Assembly: GCA_900751785.1 (NCBI GenBank)
Contig: CAADSM010000113.1
Span: 1-33,083 of the forward strand
Origin: Lachnospiraceae bacterium
GTDB lineage: Bacteria; Bacillota; Clostridia; Lachnospirales; Lachnospiraceae
DNA length: 33,083 bases
Reading direction: 5' to 3'
Shown piece after piece: positions 22,651 to 32,251 of this stretch. A program made the translations under genes and the position numbers. How positions within the stretch are numbered: position 1 is the stretch's first letter; every line of letters starts with the position of its first letter. The notes beneath the pieces are model-generated. The model was not told where the DNA came from, searched no databases, and was given only the letters and a program-made list of their open reading frames with translations.

Positions 22651-24348
22651 CTAGATCCTGCGGAATCTCTCGTATCTCTTCTCTGTCAGCTCAGACGGAT
22701 CCATCTTTGTATATCTCTCAAGGAAATCCATGATCTGCACTTCCAGCTCCACACATACCGGCTCCATCGTTCCATCATTGAACTCATCCGGCTCCGCGAT
22801 CACCTGCTCCACGATGCCGAGGCGTTTTAAGTCTGCCGCGGTCAGCTTCATGACTTCTGCCGCCTCGCTGGCCCTCTTGCTGTCCTTCCAGAGGATGCTC
22901 GCGAATCCCTCCGGCGAGAGCACAGAGTAAATAGAGTTCTCCAGCATCCACACTTCGTCGGCAACCGCCATCGCGAGCGCGCCGCCGCTTCCGCCTTCTC
23001 CGATCACAACAGAGAGCACCGGAACCTTCAGCCCGGAGAGCTCGAACAGATTTCTTGCGATCGCCTCGCCCTGGCCTCTCTCTTCTGCCTCAAGCCCGCA
23101 GAACGCTCCCGGCGTATCCACAAAGCAGATGACCGGACGGCCGAACTTTTCAGCCTGTTTCATCAGGCGCAGCGCTTTCCGGTATCCGTCCGGAGACGGC
23201 ATGGAGAAGTTGCGGTCCAGATTCTCCTTCGTTGTCTTTCCCTTCGCCTGTGCGATCACTGTCACCGGCATGCCGTGGAAACGCGCCAGGCCGCCGACGA
23301 TCGCGTGATCGTCCTTGAAGTATCTGTCCCCGTGGAACTCCATAAAATCAGTGAACAGTGCATTGATATAGTCGGTCCCTACCGGACGGTCTTTCTTTCT
23401 GGAGAGCTGTACGCGGTCCCAGGCGCTGAGCGATCCGTCCTGCTGCACGCTCTTGTGCTCTCCCGCCGCTGCCTTCAGCTCCTGATCCTTGAAGCCTTTT
23501 TCTCTGTGCATGGACAGGATCTCTGTCAGTACATCCTTCATCTCCTCACGTTCCACGATCCGGTCAACGAAACCGTGGTCGAGCAGGAACTCCGATCTCT
23601 GGAATCCCTTCGGCAGCTTCTGCCCGATCGTCTGCTCGATGACTCTCGGCCCGGCAAACCCGACCAGCGCCTTCGGCTCCGCCAGGATAATATCTCCCAG
23701 CATCGCAAAGCTTGCCGTCACACCGCCCGTCGTCGGATCCGTAAGGACCGAAATATAGAGCTGTCCTGCATCGCTGTGCTTTTTCAGGGCAGCAGAGGTC
23801 TTTGCCATCTGCATGAGGGAAACGATCCCCTCCTGCATCCTGGCACCCCCGGAACAGGTGAAAATGATCACCGGAAGCTTTTCCTCCGTTGCGCGCTCCA
23901 CCGCGCGGGCGATCTTCTCTCCGACGATGTGTCCCATGCTCGCCATCATAAATCTTCCGTCGCATACGCCAATGACTGCGGGATTTCCATTGATCATGAT
24001 CTTCCCCGTCACGACAGCCTCATTCAGCTTCGTGCGCTCTTTCAGAGCGTTTACTTTCTCCTCATATCCTTTGAAATCCAGAGGATTGACGAACTCCATC
24101 TCCTTATCCCACTCTTCAAAGGAGCCCTCGTCCGCCAGCATCTCCACTCTTCTGTACGCGTGGACACGGAAATACCCGTGGCACTTCGGACAAATGTAAT
24201 ATCCGTTTTTCACGTCCTCCGCGATGATGGCGGCGCCGCACTTGTTGCACTTGCGAAGAAGGCCTTCCGGCACCTCCGGCCTTGTCTTCTTCAGCGAGAT
24301 ATAGTGCGAACGCACGCTCGTCTTCTTAAACATATTCTGTAACTTCAT
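22651..24348 (-). CDS. accDA: Acetyl-CoA carboxylase carboxyltransferase, fused beta and alpha subunits
   Basis: A single 565-residue polypeptide holds both carboxyltransferase subunits, which are separate in E. coli and Bacillus. The N-terminal AccD part has a zinc ribbon C34-x2-C37 ... C53-x2-C56 and the [10 protein letters not shown] and GGVTASFA motifs. After a linker near residues 285-305, the AccA part begins with [15 protein letters not shown] and contains [15 protein letters not shown] and [10 protein letters not shown]. No stop or shift lies between them. AGGAGG stands 9 nt before the ATG. With AccC and AccB it transfers CO2 from biotin to acetyl-CoA to form malonyl-CoA for the fab enzymes. 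Confidence 0.95.
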   Translation of the reverse strand: MKLQNMFKKTSVRSHYISLKKTRPEVPEGLLRKCNKCGAAIIAEDVKNGYYICPKCHGYFRVHAYRRVEMLADEGSFEEWDKEMEFVNPLDFKGYEEKVNALKERTKLNEAVVTGKIMINGNPAVIGVCDGRFMMASMGHIVGEKIARAVERATEEKLPVIIFTCSGGARMQEGIVSLMQMAKTSAALKKHSDAGQLYISVLTDPTTGGVTASFAMLGDIILAEPKALVGFAGPRVIEQTIGQKLPKGFQRSEFLLDHGFVDRIVEREEMKDVLTEILSMHREKGFKDQELKAAAGEHKSVQQDGSLSAWDRVQLSRKKDRPVGTDYINALFTDFMEFHGDRYFKDDHAIVGGLARFHGMPVTVIAQAKGKTTKENLDRNFSMPSPDGYRKALRLMKQAEKFGRPVICFVDTPGAFCGLEAEERGQGEAIARNLFELSGLKVPVLSVVIGEGGSGGALAMAVADEVWMLENSIYSVLSPEGFASILWKDSKRASEAAEVMKLTAADLKRLGIVEQVIAEPDEFNDGTMEPVCVELEVQIMDFLERYTKMDPSELTEKRYERFRRI

Positions 24349-24380
24349 CTGAGATTACCTCCTGGCATGTCCGGACTGGA

Positions 24381-25715
24381 TTACATGTTCTCAATAAACT
24401 CAATGTCGATATTTCCTGACACGAAATCCGGATGGTTCAGGATCTCGTACTGGTAATCCACATTGGTATCGATTCCCTCGATAATGACTTCGCCAAGTGC
24501 GCTCTGCATCTTGCGGATCGCCTCATTCCTGTTCTTGGCATGCACGATCAGCTTGGCAAGCATGGAATCATAATATGGCGGCACCGTATATCCGCTGTAG
24601 ATCGCGGCGTCGATGCGCACGCCCTTGCCGCCCGGAAGATACATATCCGTGATCGTTCCCGGTGAAGGACGGAAGTTCTTCTCCGGATTCTCCGCGTTGA
24701 TGCGGCACTCGATCGCATGTCCTGTGATCTTGACGTCCTCCTGCTTATAGCTCAGCGGCCTGCCGTCCGCGATGCGGATCTGCTCTTTCACAAGATCGAT
24801 CCCGGTCACCCACTCTGTTACCGGATGCTCCACCTGGATCCTCGTGTTCATTTCCATAAAATAAAAATTACCACTCTTCTCGAGCAGGAACTCGATGGTT
24901 CCCGCATTCGTGTAATGCGCTGCTTTCGCCGCTTTCACGGCTGCCTCTCCCATCTTCTCGCGGAGCTCAGGCGTCAGCGCGATGGACGGAGATTCCTCGA
25001 TCATCTTCTGGTGATTTCTCTGGATAGAGCAGTCACGCTCTCCCAAATGGATCACATTGCCGTGCTTGTCAGCCATGATCTGGAACTCGATATGGCGCGG
25101 ATGCTGGACAAAATGCTCGATGTACATCGTGTTATCGCCGAATGCCATCTGCGCTTCCTTCTGCGCCGTCTGAAAGCTGTTCTCGAACTCTTCCGGGGTC
25201 TCTGCCACACGCATGCCCTTTCCGCCGCCGCCAAGAGCTGCCTTGATGATGACCGGATAGCCGATCTCTGCTGCGATCTTCGCACCTTCCTCTGCGTCAT
25301 AGATGGGCTCCTTACTTCCCGGAATGACCGGAACGCCGGCATTCATCATCGTATTTCTTGCCTCGGACTTATTGCCCAGTTTACGGATGACGTCTGACTC
25401 AGGTCCGATAAACGTAATGCTGCACTGCTCGCACAGCTCTGCGAACTTGCTGTTTTCGGAGAGGAATCCGAATCCCGGATGGATCGCATCCGCTCCGGAA
25501 ATCAGCGTAGCGCTGATGATATTCTGCATATTCAGATAGCTCTCAGAAGACGGGGCCGGTCCGATACAGACAGCCTCGTCCGCGAGCTGCGTATGCAGCG
25601 CCTCCCTGTCTGCCTCTGAATAGACAGCGACCGTCTCAATCCCCATCTCGCGGCATGCCCGGATGATCCGGACTGCGATCTCTCCCCGATTTGCGATCAA
25701 TACTTTTCCTATCAT
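24381..25715 (-). CDS. accC: Acetyl-CoA carboxylase, biotin carboxylase subunit
   Basis: A 444-residue ATP-grasp enzyme that carboxylates the biotin on AccB. Motifs: [20 protein letters not shown] at the N-terminus, the glycine-rich ATP loop [12 protein letters not shown], the [23 protein letters not shown] stretch is broken here as RHIEFQI and GERDCSIQR, and [14 protein letters not shown] with the catalytic Glu/Arg cluster. Length is normal for AccC. It begins 7 nt after the fabZ stop and precedes accDA by 32 nt. All acetyl-CoA carboxylase subunits are thus encoded in this operon. Confidence 0.96.
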   Translation of the reverse strand: MIGKVLIANRGEIAVRIIRACREMGIETVAVYSEADREALHTQLADEAVCIGPAPSSESYLNMQNIISATLISGADAIHPGFGFLSENSKFAELCEQCSITFIGPESDVIRKLGNKSEARNTMMNAGVPVIPGSKEPIYDAEEGAKIAAEIGYPVIIKAALGGGGKGMRVAETPEEFENSFQTAQKEAQMAFGDNTMYIEHFVQHPRHIEFQIMADKHGNVIHLGERDCSIQRNHQKMIEESPSIALTPELREKMGEAAVKAAKAAHYTNAGTIEFLLEKSGNFYFMEMNTRIQVEHPVTEWVTGIDLVKEQIRIADGRPLSYKQEDVKITGHAIECRINAENPEKNFRPSPGTITDMYLPGGKGVRIDAAIYSGYTVPPYYDSMLAKLIVHAKNRNEAIRKMQSALGEVIIEGIDTNVDYQYEILNHPDFVSGNIDIEFIENM

Positions 25716-25722
25716 TTCTATG

Positions 25723-26154
25723 CTACTCTCCTACCATAAAAGTCAGCTCCGCGCTGACAACTACCTTTCCGTCAACATAAGCCGTCGCCTGTCCGACTCC
25801 GACCGGTCCCTTGCTCTTGATGATCTTTGTTTCCAGCTTCAGCGTATCTCCCGGAAATACCATTCCTTTGAAACGGCATTTCTGGACGCCGCCGAAAAAC
25901 GCGATCTTGCCCTGATTCTCCGGCATGCTCAAGATCGCCACCGCTCCGGTCTGTGCGAGCGCCTCAAGGATGAGAACTCCCGGCATGACTGCCTTCTGCG
26001 GAAAATGTCCACGGAAGAAGTCCTCTCTGTATGTCACTGCTTTATATCCTACCGCATACTGTCCCGGCTCATAATCCTCGATCCTGTCGAGAAGGAGGAA
26101 GGGATGTCTGTGCGGGATGATCTCCTGGATCTGCTCCACATTCAAACTGTTCAT
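25723..26154 (-). CDS. fabZ: 3-hydroxyacyl-ACP dehydratase FabZ
   Basis: A 143-residue hot-dog fold enzyme that dehydrates 3-hydroxyacyl-ACP to trans-2-enoyl-ACP. The catalytic pair is visible as H50 in [12 protein letters not shown] and E64 in LILEALAQ. The [14 protein letters not shown] segment at 12-25 is typical of FabZ. GAGGTG precedes the ATG by 6 nt. It lies between accB and accC, an order also common in other Firmicutes. Isomerase activity (as FabN in enterococci) cannot be ruled out from sequence. Confidence 0.94.
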   Translation of the reverse strand: MNSLNVEQIQEIIPHRHPFLLLDRIEDYEPGQYAVGYKAVTYREDFFRGHFPQKAVMPGVLILEALAQTGAVAILSMPENQGKIAFFGGVQKCRFKGMVFPGDTLKLETKIIKSKGPVGVGQATAYVDGKVVVSAELTFMVGE

Positions 26155-26197
26155 ATCTTACACCTCTTTCATCTGAGTACTCTTTCTCTGCATCAGA

Positions 26198-26221
26198 TGC
26201 GCGGACTTTTTTGTCCGCGCA
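26198..26221 (-). other. Intercistronic hairpin between accB and fabZ
   Basis: A perfect 9-bp GC-rich stem (26198-26206 with 26213-26221) with a loop of six A (RNA sense) and no U tract after it. It lies 15 nt after the accB stop in an 82-nt gap and may mark an mRNA processing or stability point. Confidence 0.6.
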
Positions 26222-26236
26222 CCCTCACATACTCTG

Positions 26237-26743
26237 CTATCTGATAACAAAGAGCGGCTGACCGTACTCTACAGCCTCTCCGTTCTCCACAAGGATCTCA
26301 GCCACAGTCCCTGTGAAATCGCTCTCGATCTCATTCATCAGCTTCATCGCCTCAACGATCGCCAGGACCTGTCCCTCTTTCACGCTGTCGCCCACTTTGA
26401 CGAACGGCTCTGCGTCCTCTGCCGGAGCCGCATAGAAAGTCCCGACAAGCGGAGATTTTACGATATTTCCCGCTGGGATCGCCTCATCTGCATCCGCTGC
26501 GCTGCCTGCCGCCTGCACATCTGCTGCCGGAGCTGGCGCTGCCGTGGGAACTGCTGCCGGGATCACTGCCGGAGCCGCCTGTACAGCCGCCGGAACCACT
26601 GCCGGTGTCTGTACCTGGACGATCTTGTCCCCTGTCTTCTTCAGGGAAAGCTTTACGCCGTCTTCCTCATATTTGAACTCTGTAAGCTCAGAATCTGAAA
26701 CAGCCTGGATAAGCTGTAATATCTGTTCTACTTTCATCGTCAT
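26237..26743 (-). CDS. accB: Acetyl-CoA carboxylase biotin carboxyl carrier protein
   Basis: A 168-residue biotin carrier. The N-terminal region (about 1-45) is followed by a Pro/Ala-rich flexible linker (about 48-90) and a biotinyl domain from about 95. The biotinylated lysine is K134 in VEAMKLMNE. Start choice: ATG 26743 is 7 nt after GAAGGG, and ATG 26737 is the alternative; both begin 4-10 nt after the fabF stop. The longer frame to 26758 would overlap fabF and is not favoured. It works with AccC and AccDA. Confidence 0.94.
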   Translation of the reverse strand: MTMKVEQILQLIQAVSDSELTEFKYEEDGVKLSLKKTGDKIVQVQTPAVVPAAVQAAPAVIPAAVPTAAPAPAADVQAAGSAADADEAIPAGNIVKSPLVGTFYAAPAEDAEPFVKVGDSVKEGQVLAIVEAMKLMNEIESDFTGTVAEILVENGEAVEYGQPLFVIR

Positions 26744-26747
26744 ACCT

Positions 26748-27986
26748 CTACCCTTCAAACTTCTTCAACAACAGTGTCGCATTGTGTCCGCCGAATCCGA
26801 GAGAATTTGTCAGCACATAGTTCACGTCCTTCTCGACCGGGGCTCCGACAGTATAGTTCAGGTCGCACTCCGGATCCACATTCTCTGTTCCCATTGTCTG
26901 ATGGATAAATCCGTCCTGGATGGACTTCACGCATACAACGAACTCAACGCCGCCGGCTGCTCCGAGCAGATGGCCGATCATGGACTTCGTGGAGTTGATG
27001 GCAACATCCTTTGCCGCGTCGCCCAGGGCAACCTTGATCGCCTTTGTCTCAAACAGATCATTGTGATGTGTGCTTGTTCCATGCGCGTTGATGTAATCGA
27101 TCTGCTCCGGCTCCACGCCTGCTTCCTGCATTGCCAGCTTCATTGCCATTCCTGCGCCTTCTCCGTCCTCAGCCGGGGAAGTGATGTGATAAGCATCCCC
27201 TGTTGCGCCGTATCCAACGAGCTCAGCGTAGATCTTCGCACCTCTCGCCTTTGCGTGTTCCAGCTCTTCCAGGATCACGATCCCAGCGCCTTCTCCGAGT
27301 ACGAATCCGTCTCTGTCCTTGTCGAACGGGCGGGAAGCGTGCTCCGGATCATTGGTCGTGGACAGCGCTGTCAGGGAAGTGAATCCTGCGATGCCTGTCG
27401 GGCAGATCGCAGCCTCAGTTCCGCCTGCCACCATCACATCCGCGTCTCCGTACTGGATCGCGCGGAGAGCGTCGCCGATGCAGTGTGTGCCGGAAGCACA
27501 TGCTGTCACAACGTTTGTACATTTTCCCTTCAGTCCAAGCTGAATTGAAATATTTCCTGCTGCCATGTTAGAGATCATGAGCGGAACCATCAGCGGATTC
27601 ACCTTGTTCGGTCCCTTTGTGAGGATCTTCTCGTAGTTCGTCTCAACACACTGAAGGCTTCCGATACCGGAACCTACGATGACTCCGACTCTGTACGGAT
27701 CTTCCTTCTCCATATCAAGCCCTGCGTCGTCGAACGCTTCCCTTGCCGCGGCAACTGCATACTGTGAGAATGGCTCCATCCTCTTTGCCGCCTTGAAATC
27801 CATGCGCTCCTTTGCCACAAATCCCTTGACCTCAGCCGCGATCTGAACCTTAAACTCAGATGCATCGAACTTTGTGATCGGTCCGATCCCGACCTTTCCT
27901 TCCTTTATGCCTGCCCAGAACTCATCCACCGTATTTCCGATCGGTGTCACTGCCCCGAGCCCGGTCACTACAACTCTTCTTTTCAT
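26748..27986 (-). CDS. fabF: Beta-ketoacyl-ACP synthase II FabF
   Basis: A 412-residue condensing enzyme that extends acyl-ACP with malonyl-ACP. The Cys-His-His triad is visible as C163 in VTACASGTHCIG, H302 in NAHGTSTHHND and H339 in SMIGHLLGAAGG. The start is set at ATG 27986, giving the usual MKRRVVVTGLGAVTP; the frame is open to 28064 and an ATG four codons earlier is too close to GGAAAGG. It is separated from fabG by a long 262-nt gap containing a large hairpin and a possible small ORF, which makes that the only long gap in the 3' half of the operon. Confidence 0.96.
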   Translation of the reverse strand: MKRRVVVTGLGAVTPIGNTVDEFWAGIKEGKVGIGPITKFDASEFKVQIAAEVKGFVAKERMDFKAAKRMEPFSQYAVAAAREAFDDAGLDMEKEDPYRVGVIVGSGIGSLQCVETNYEKILTKGPNKVNPLMVPLMISNMAAGNISIQLGLKGKCTNVVTACASGTHCIGDALRAIQYGDADVMVAGGTEAAICPTGIAGFTSLTALSTTNDPEHASRPFDKDRDGFVLGEGAGIVILEELEHAKARGAKIYAELVGYGATGDAYHITSPAEDGEGAGMAMKLAMQEAGVEPEQIDYINAHGTSTHHNDLFETKAIKVALGDAAKDVAINSTKSMIGHLLGAAGGVEFVVCVKSIQDGFIHQTMGTENVDPECDLNYTVGAPVEKDVNYVLTNSLGFGGHNATLLLKKFEG

Positions 27987-28089
27987 AATGTCAATCATTT
28001 CCTTTCCGGAGCAGGCCTTTGTCCGCTCCATCCATTCCTGCCTCTTTCCTGCAAATGACAGCATCCTTCTGTCAGGATTAAGTTTCCTT

Positions 28090-28212
28090 TTACGACTGTC
28101 CAGCTGGCCAGAACTCCGACCTGCCTAGCTCGATTCCGCTCTGCTTCATCTCGCTGTGGGCGTTCACCCAATATCGTGAGAAAGAAATGCTCATCTGCAG
28201 GTAAACCTGCAT
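28090..28212 (-). CDS. Possible small ORF of 40 codons in the fabG-fabF gap
   Basis: Leftward from ATG 28212 an open frame encodes a 40-residue peptide beginning MQVYLQMSISFSRYW and ending SEFWPAGQS before TAA at 28090-28092. It contains two Trp and is polar in the middle (NAHSEMKQSG). There is no good Shine-Dalgarno sequence, and the start codon lies in the arm of the 28173-28232 hairpin, so translation could be limited by that fold. It is not recognised as a known family. It may equally be part of a dispersed non-coding repeat. Confidence 0.3.
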   Translation of the reverse strand: MQVYLQMSISFSRYWVNAHSEMKQSGIELGRSEFWPAGQS

Positions 28213-28232
28213 GAGCTTTTCTTTCTCACGAT
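28173..28232 (-). other. Long imperfect hairpin in the fabG-fabF gap
   Basis: Arms of 15 bp (28173-28187 with 28218-28232), 6 bp (28189-28194 with 28211-28216) and 5 bp (28197-28201 with 28206-28210) give about 26 pairs around a 4-nt loop, with one mismatch and a 2-nt bulge. No U tract follows on either strand. It begins 16 nt after the fabG stop. The rest of the gap (28065-28172) shows no convincing promoter. Confidence 0.75.
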
Positions 28233-28248
28233 GCAGGTCTCACTTAAA

Positions 28249-28989
28249 TCACATCGCCATTCCGCCGTCTACGTTGAGCACCTGTCCCGTGATATAGCCC
28301 GCTTCATCCGATGCCAGGAACGCCACTGCATTGGCGATATCCTCCGGCTCGCCGAATTTTCCGAGCGGGATCTGTGCTGTTGCGCCCTCTTTCACCTTGT
28401 CGGAGAGCACTTCCGTCATCTCTGTGTTGACAAATCCGGGGGCCACTGCATTCACTGTAACGCCGCGGCTCGCAAGCTCTCTCGCCACAGACTTTGTCAG
28501 CCCGATGACGCCCGCCTTGGATGCAGAGTAGTTTGCCTGTCCCGCATTTCCAAGCACGCCGGAAACGGATGCCATGTTGATGATGCGTCCGCCTCTCTGC
28601 TTGATCATCTGTCTTGCCACGAAGCGGATGCAGTTGAAGGTTCCCTTCAGGTTTGTGTTCAGCACTGCATCGTAGTCTTCCTCAGACATCTTCATCAGAA
28701 GTCCGTCTCTTGTGATGCCCGCGTTATTTACAAGGATATCGACGCTTCCGAATGTGGAGATGATCTCCTTGAACATCTCTTCACATGCGCTGAAATCAGA
28801 TACGTTGCACTGTCTGATCTCTGCCTTTCCTCCGGCTGCCTCGATCTCTTTCTTCACTTCCTCGGCGCGCTCTTTTGAACCGTTGTAATTGACGATGACT
28901 GTCGCGCCCTCTCCTGCCAGCTTCAGCGCCACCGCACGGCCGATCCCGCGGGAAGCTCCTGTCACTACGGCAACTTTTCCATTTAACAT
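28249..28989 (-). CDS. fabG: 3-oxoacyl-ACP reductase FabG
   Basis: A 246-residue short-chain dehydrogenase that reduces 3-oxoacyl-ACP with NADPH. The cofactor motif is TGASRGIG (10-17), NNAG is at 88-91, and the catalytic Ser141, Tyr154 and Lys158 sit in NMASVSG and YSASK. Length is exactly that expected. Its ATG overlaps the fabD stop by 7 nt, so translation is coupled. It is followed by the long hairpin region before fabF. Confidence 0.96.
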   Translation of the reverse strand: MLNGKVAVVTGASRGIGRAVALKLAGEGATVIVNYNGSKERAEEVKKEIEAAGGKAEIRQCNVSDFSACEEMFKEIISTFGSVDILVNNAGITRDGLLMKMSEEDYDAVLNTNLKGTFNCIRFVARQMIKQRGGRIINMASVSGVLGNAGQANYSASKAGVIGLTKSVARELASRGVTVNAVAPGFVNTEMTEVLSDKVKEGATAQIPLGKFGEPEDIANAVAFLASDEAGYITGQVLNVDGGMAM

Positions 28990-29903
28990 AATTCACTTAC
29001 CACCTTATCTACGTCTTCCCATGTGCCGACATTATAAACCTTTACATCCCGGCTGATCTTGCGCATGAAGCCTGCCAGAGTCTTGCCCGGCCCGATCTCA
29101 ACGAACGTGTCCACTCCATCGGCGATCATGTTCTCCACGCTCTGCTGCCAGCGCACAGAGGACGCCACCTGCTGTGCCAGCAGTGCCTTCGTCTCGCTGA
29201 TGTCTGTCACATACTCTGCTGTCACGTTCGTGACATAGGGGATCTCAAGCGGTGAGAGCTCTACGTTCTCCAGGACCTGTCCCAGCTCCTTTCCCGCTTC
29301 CTCCAGCATCGGTGAGTGGAACGGCCCGCTCACATTCAGCGGAAGAACGCGCTTTGCGCCCGCCTCTTTCAACGCCTCGGATGCCTTTTCCACGCTTTCC
29401 TTCCATCCCGTGATGACAATCTGCCCGGGGCAGTTGTAGTTCGCGATCGTCACGCCGTCGATCTCATCAACGACCTTCTCGATCGCCTCGCCTGTCAGTC
29501 CCAGGACCGCCGCCATGGAGCCTTTTCCTCCCGGCACTGCATTCTGCATGAGGATACCGCGCTTTCTCACCGTCGTGATGGCATCCTCTGTCGTCATCCC
29601 GCCCGCAGACGCGATGGCACAGTACTCACCGAGGCTCAGTCCTGCCGTCACGTCAGCTTTCAGTCCGCGCTCTCTCAAAACGTGTTCCATTGCCAGGCAG
29701 ACTGTCACAAGCGCCGCCTGTGTATATTCTGTCTGGTCGAGTTTATCATTTTCTTCAAAGCATAATGCTTTCATATCTATGTCCAGCAGCTCGGTCGCCT
29801 TGTCGATGACCTTGCGCGCTGTTTCACTCTGTTCATAAAAATCCTTGCCCATCCCGGCCTTCTGTGCTCCCTGTCCCGGGAACATAAATGCGATCTTACT
29901 CAT
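28983..29903 (-). CDS. fabD: Malonyl-CoA:ACP transacylase FabD
   Basis: A 306-residue enzyme that loads malonyl groups on ACP. It opens with [15 protein letters not shown], and the nucleophile S90 is in AGLSLGEY (a GLSLG form of the GHSxG motif). The histidine of GPFHSPML completes the active site. Its start overlaps the fabK stop by 8 nt and its end overlaps fabG by 7 nt, which marks a coupled fabK-fabD-fabG block. Confidence 0.96.
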   Translation of the reverse strand: MSKIAFMFPGQGAQKAGMGKDFYEQSETARKVIDKATELLDIDMKALCFEENDKLDQTEYTQAALVTVCLAMEHVLRERGLKADVTAGLSLGEYCAIASAGGMTTEDAITTVRKRGILMQNAVPGGKGSMAAVLGLTGEAIEKVVDEIDGVTIANYNCPGQIVITGWKESVEKASEALKEAGAKRVLPLNVSGPFHSPMLEEAGKELGQVLENVELSPLEIPYVTNVTAEYVTDISETKALLAQQVASSVRWQQSVENMIADGVDTFVEIGPGKTLAGFMRKISRDVKVYNVGTWEDVDKVVSELC

Positions 29904-30834
29904 AGAATCCTTTTCCTCCGATCAGGTCATCTGTCTCCTTCACCAGCTTCTGGATCAGGTCATGACATGACATCTTCTCTTTGACCATTCCTGCGATCTG
30001 TCCTGCCATCACGCTTCCGGTCTTCACATCTCCGTCTACGACCGCTCTTCTCAAGCCGCCCAGTGTCAGATGCTCCAGCTCCTCAAAGGAAGCGCCCTCC
30101 TGCTCTTTCTGTAAGTATTCTTTCGTCATCTGATTTCTCAGAGCTCTCACCGGATGTCCTGTAGAACGTCCTGTCACTCTGGAATCAATGTCTCTTGCCT
30201 TGATGATCATATCTTTATAGTTTTCATGAACCTGAGATTCATTCGTAACCACAAAATGAGTTCCCATCTGTACGCCCTCTGCGCCCAGCATGAACGCTGC
30301 TGCGATACCTCTTCCGTCGGCGATTCCGCCGGCTGCGATAACGGGAACATTCACTGCATCCACGACCTGCGGTACAAGCACCATAGTCGTGTTCTCTCCG
30401 ATGTGTCCGCCTGCCTCAGTACCCTCAGCGACCAGCGCGTCTGCGCCGCATCTCTCCATACGCTTTGCAAGCGCGACAGATGCAACGACCGGGATAACCT
30501 TGACTCCGGCTTCCTTCCACATCTTCATATACTTCTCCGGAGAACCGGCTCCTGTCGTAACGACCTTCACGCCTTCCTCCACGATCACTTTCGCCACATC
30601 GTCCGCATACGGACTCATGAGCATAATATTTACTCCAAACGGTTTGTCAGTGAGCTTCTTCGCCTCTCTGACCTGATCACGCACCCAGTCAGCCGGCGCG
30701 CTCGCTGCACCGATCAGCCCGAGGCCGCCGGCTTCGGATACGGCGGCTGCGAGATGATACTCAGCAACCCAGGCCATTCCTCCCTGAATGATCGGATATT
30801 CAATTCCTAATAATTCGGTTACCTTTGTCTTCAT
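29896..30834 (-). CDS. fabK: Enoyl-ACP reductase II FabK
   Basis: A 312-residue FMN-dependent enoyl-ACP reductase that completes each elongation cycle. It opens with TELLGIEYPIIQGGMAW; further marks are GTEAGGHIG (around 137-145), VIAAGGIADGRG and GAEGVQMGTHFV for FMN binding. It replaces FabI in many Firmicutes, and none of the FabI type is in the window. It lies between acpP and fabD and overlaps fabD by 8 nt. Compared with the second FabK-like protein at 21567-22619 it lacks the cysteine cluster and fits the canonical length. Confidence 0.94.
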   Translation of the reverse strand: MKTKVTELLGIEYPIIQGGMAWVAEYHLAAAVSEAGGLGLIGAASAPADWVRDQVREAKKLTDKPFGVNIMLMSPYADDVAKVIVEEGVKVVTTGAGSPEKYMKMWKEAGVKVIPVVASVALAKRMERCGADALVAEGTEAGGHIGENTTMVLVPQVVDAVNVPVIAAGGIADGRGIAAAFMLGAEGVQMGTHFVVTNESQVHENYKDMIIKARDIDSRVTGRSTGHPVRALRNQMTKEYLQKEQEGASFEELEHLTLGGLRRAVVDGDVKTGSVMAGQIAGMVKEKMSCHDLIQKLVKETDDLIGGKGFYE

Positions 30835-30869
30835 ACTCTACAACCTTTCTTTCTCAAAAAAATAATTTC

Positions 30870-31094
30870 TTATTTGTGTGCTTCCAGATATTTTACAACG
30901 TCGCCGATCGTATTGATCTGCTCCAGATCCTCAGACGGGATCTCAACCTCGAACTCTTCCTCGAATGCCATTACCATTTCAAATAAATCCAGGGAATCTG
31001 CGCCCAGATCATCTTTGAAGGATGTCTCCTCTGTAAGTGTGTCTACGTCTGCGTTTAATGATTCTGCTACGATTTCTTTGATCTTCTCTAACAT
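30870..31094 (-). CDS. acpP: Acyl carrier protein
   Basis: A 74-residue acidic four-helix protein that carries the growing chain on a phosphopantetheine attached to S34 in the GADSLDLFEM motif. The start is ATG 31094, giving MLEKIKEIVAESL; the open frame runs to 31160 but includes the hairpins and has no start signal. The binding site is an AAGGA-type sequence. It follows fabH across a 136-nt gap with several hairpins, and precedes fabK by 35 nt. Confidence 0.96.
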   Translation of the reverse strand: MLEKIKEIVAESLNADVDTLTEETSFKDDLGADSLDLFEMVMAFEEEFEVEIPSEDLEQINTIGDVVKYLEAHK

Positions 31095-31132
31095 GGTTCT
31101 CTTTTCCTTTCTTTGTTGAAAATAGTTTATTT

Positions 31133-31229
31133 CCCCTCCGGGGATATTTGCCTCCGCCATGCGGAGAATTTATTTTGTAATCCGGCTCTGCCGGGAATTA
31201 CCTCTTCTTGAATGCCGCCTGCCGCATTC
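31133..31229 (-). other. Tandem hairpins in the fabH-acpP gap
   Basis: Four stems are visible: 31210-31215 with 31224-31229 (6 bp), 31178-31200 (TAAT/ATTA plus CCGGC/GCCGG, 9 bp with a 2-nt bulge), 31152-31157 with 31161-31166 (6 bp, loop of 3) and 31133-31136 with 31140-31143 (4 bp). None has a U tract. Together they occupy most of the 136-nt gap before acpP. Confidence 0.6.
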
Positions 31230-31230
31230 A

Positions 31231-32190
31231 CTACCACTCAAACAGGCATGCCGCCCATGTAAGTCCTGCCCCAAATCCTGCGAGGATGATCTTCTGTCCT
31301 CTGTGGAACATTCCCTTTCGGTTCATCTCATCGAGCAGGACCGGCACTGTGGCCGCGGATGTGTTCGCATATTCTTCCAGATTCATGGGGAACTTCGCAA
31401 TGTCTGTCTTCAGTCTTTTTGCAACTGCTTCGATGATCCTCCTGTTTGCCTGGTGCAGGATAAAATAATCAATCTCATCCAGCTTAACATCCGTCTGTCC
31501 AAGTACTTCTTCTATGATTTCCGGCACCTTGCGCACGGCAAACTTAAAGACCGCCTGTCCGTCCATATGGATATAGGACTCTTTCTCCTCTTCCTGCTCC
31601 CAGTCTCTGCGGTGGCGGCTCAGCAGAGTCAGCGCCTTTCCCTTCACGCCGTCGGAATGTGCCGCCATATAGACCGGACTGCCCTCTTCCGCCCGGAGGA
31701 GAACTGCGCCGGCTCCATCGCCAAACAGGATACATGTGCCCCTGTCCGTCCAGTCTACCATAGTGCTCAGGCTCTCTGCGCCGATCACAAGGACTGTCCT
31801 GTATATCCCTGCGCTGATATATGCCTGCGCCGTGTTGAACGCCAGGACAAATCCGGTGCAGGCTGCATTCAGGTCGTACCCGGCCGCATGCACTGCTCCG
31901 ACCGCCTTCTGGACCTCGCATGCCGCACACGGATAAATCGTCTCGGAGGACGACGTAGCGACAAGGATCAGGTCGATCTCCGCGGGATCGATCCCGCTCT
32001 GCTCTACCGCCCGCACGGCAGCCTGTCCCGCCATATAGGAAGTTGTCTCCTCCCGGATCACATGCCTTCTGCCGATTCCGGTCCTCTCACGTATCCACTC
32101 ATCACTCGTATCAACGATCTTCGCCAGGTCGTCATTGCTCATCACATGCTCCGGCACATACGAACCTGTTCCATATATTTTTCCAACCAT
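31231..32190 (-). CDS. fabH: Beta-ketoacyl-ACP synthase III FabH
   Basis: A 319-residue enzyme that starts fatty acid synthesis by condensing acyl-CoA with malonyl-ACP. The triad is C111 in LNAACTGFVLAFN, H246 in FILHQANRRI and N276 in YANTSAATV. The glycine loop GDGAGAVLL is also present. It is the first gene of the fab operon, 57 nt from the operator-promoter. The site GGAGAATAGCA precedes the ATG. In its leader, a GCCAAA/TTTGGC hairpin (32208-32224) lies just upstream of the binding site. Confidence 0.96.
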   Translation of the reverse strand: MVGKIYGTGSYVPEHVMSNDDLAKIVDTSDEWIRERTGIGRRHVIREETTSYMAGQAAVRAVEQSGIDPAEIDLILVATSSSETIYPCAACEVQKAVGAVHAAGYDLNAACTGFVLAFNTAQAYISAGIYRTVLVIGAESLSTMVDWTDRGTCILFGDGAGAVLLRAEEGSPVYMAAHSDGVKGKALTLLSRHRRDWEQEEEKESYIHMDGQAVFKFAVRKVPEIIEEVLGQTDVKLDEIDYFILHQANRRIIEAVAKRLKTDIAKFPMNLEEYANTSAATVPVLLDEMNRKGMFHRGQKIILAGFGAGLTWAACLFEW

Positions 32191-32230
32191 TGCTATTCTC
32201 CAAATCCGCCAAAATTACTTTGGCTCTTAA

Positions 32231-32251
32231 ATACTTTGACTTTCAAAGTAT
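32231..32251. promoter_or_regulatory. 21-bp palindromic operator of the fab operon (FabT-like box)
   Basis: ATACTTTGA-CTT-TCAAAGTAT has perfect 9-bp arms around 3 bp. It resembles the TTTGA-N-TCAAA type boxes bound by MarR-family FabT regulators and overlaps the -10 of the fabH promoter, the position expected for repression. The likely binder is the MarR protein at 21092-21547. Confidence 0.75.
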
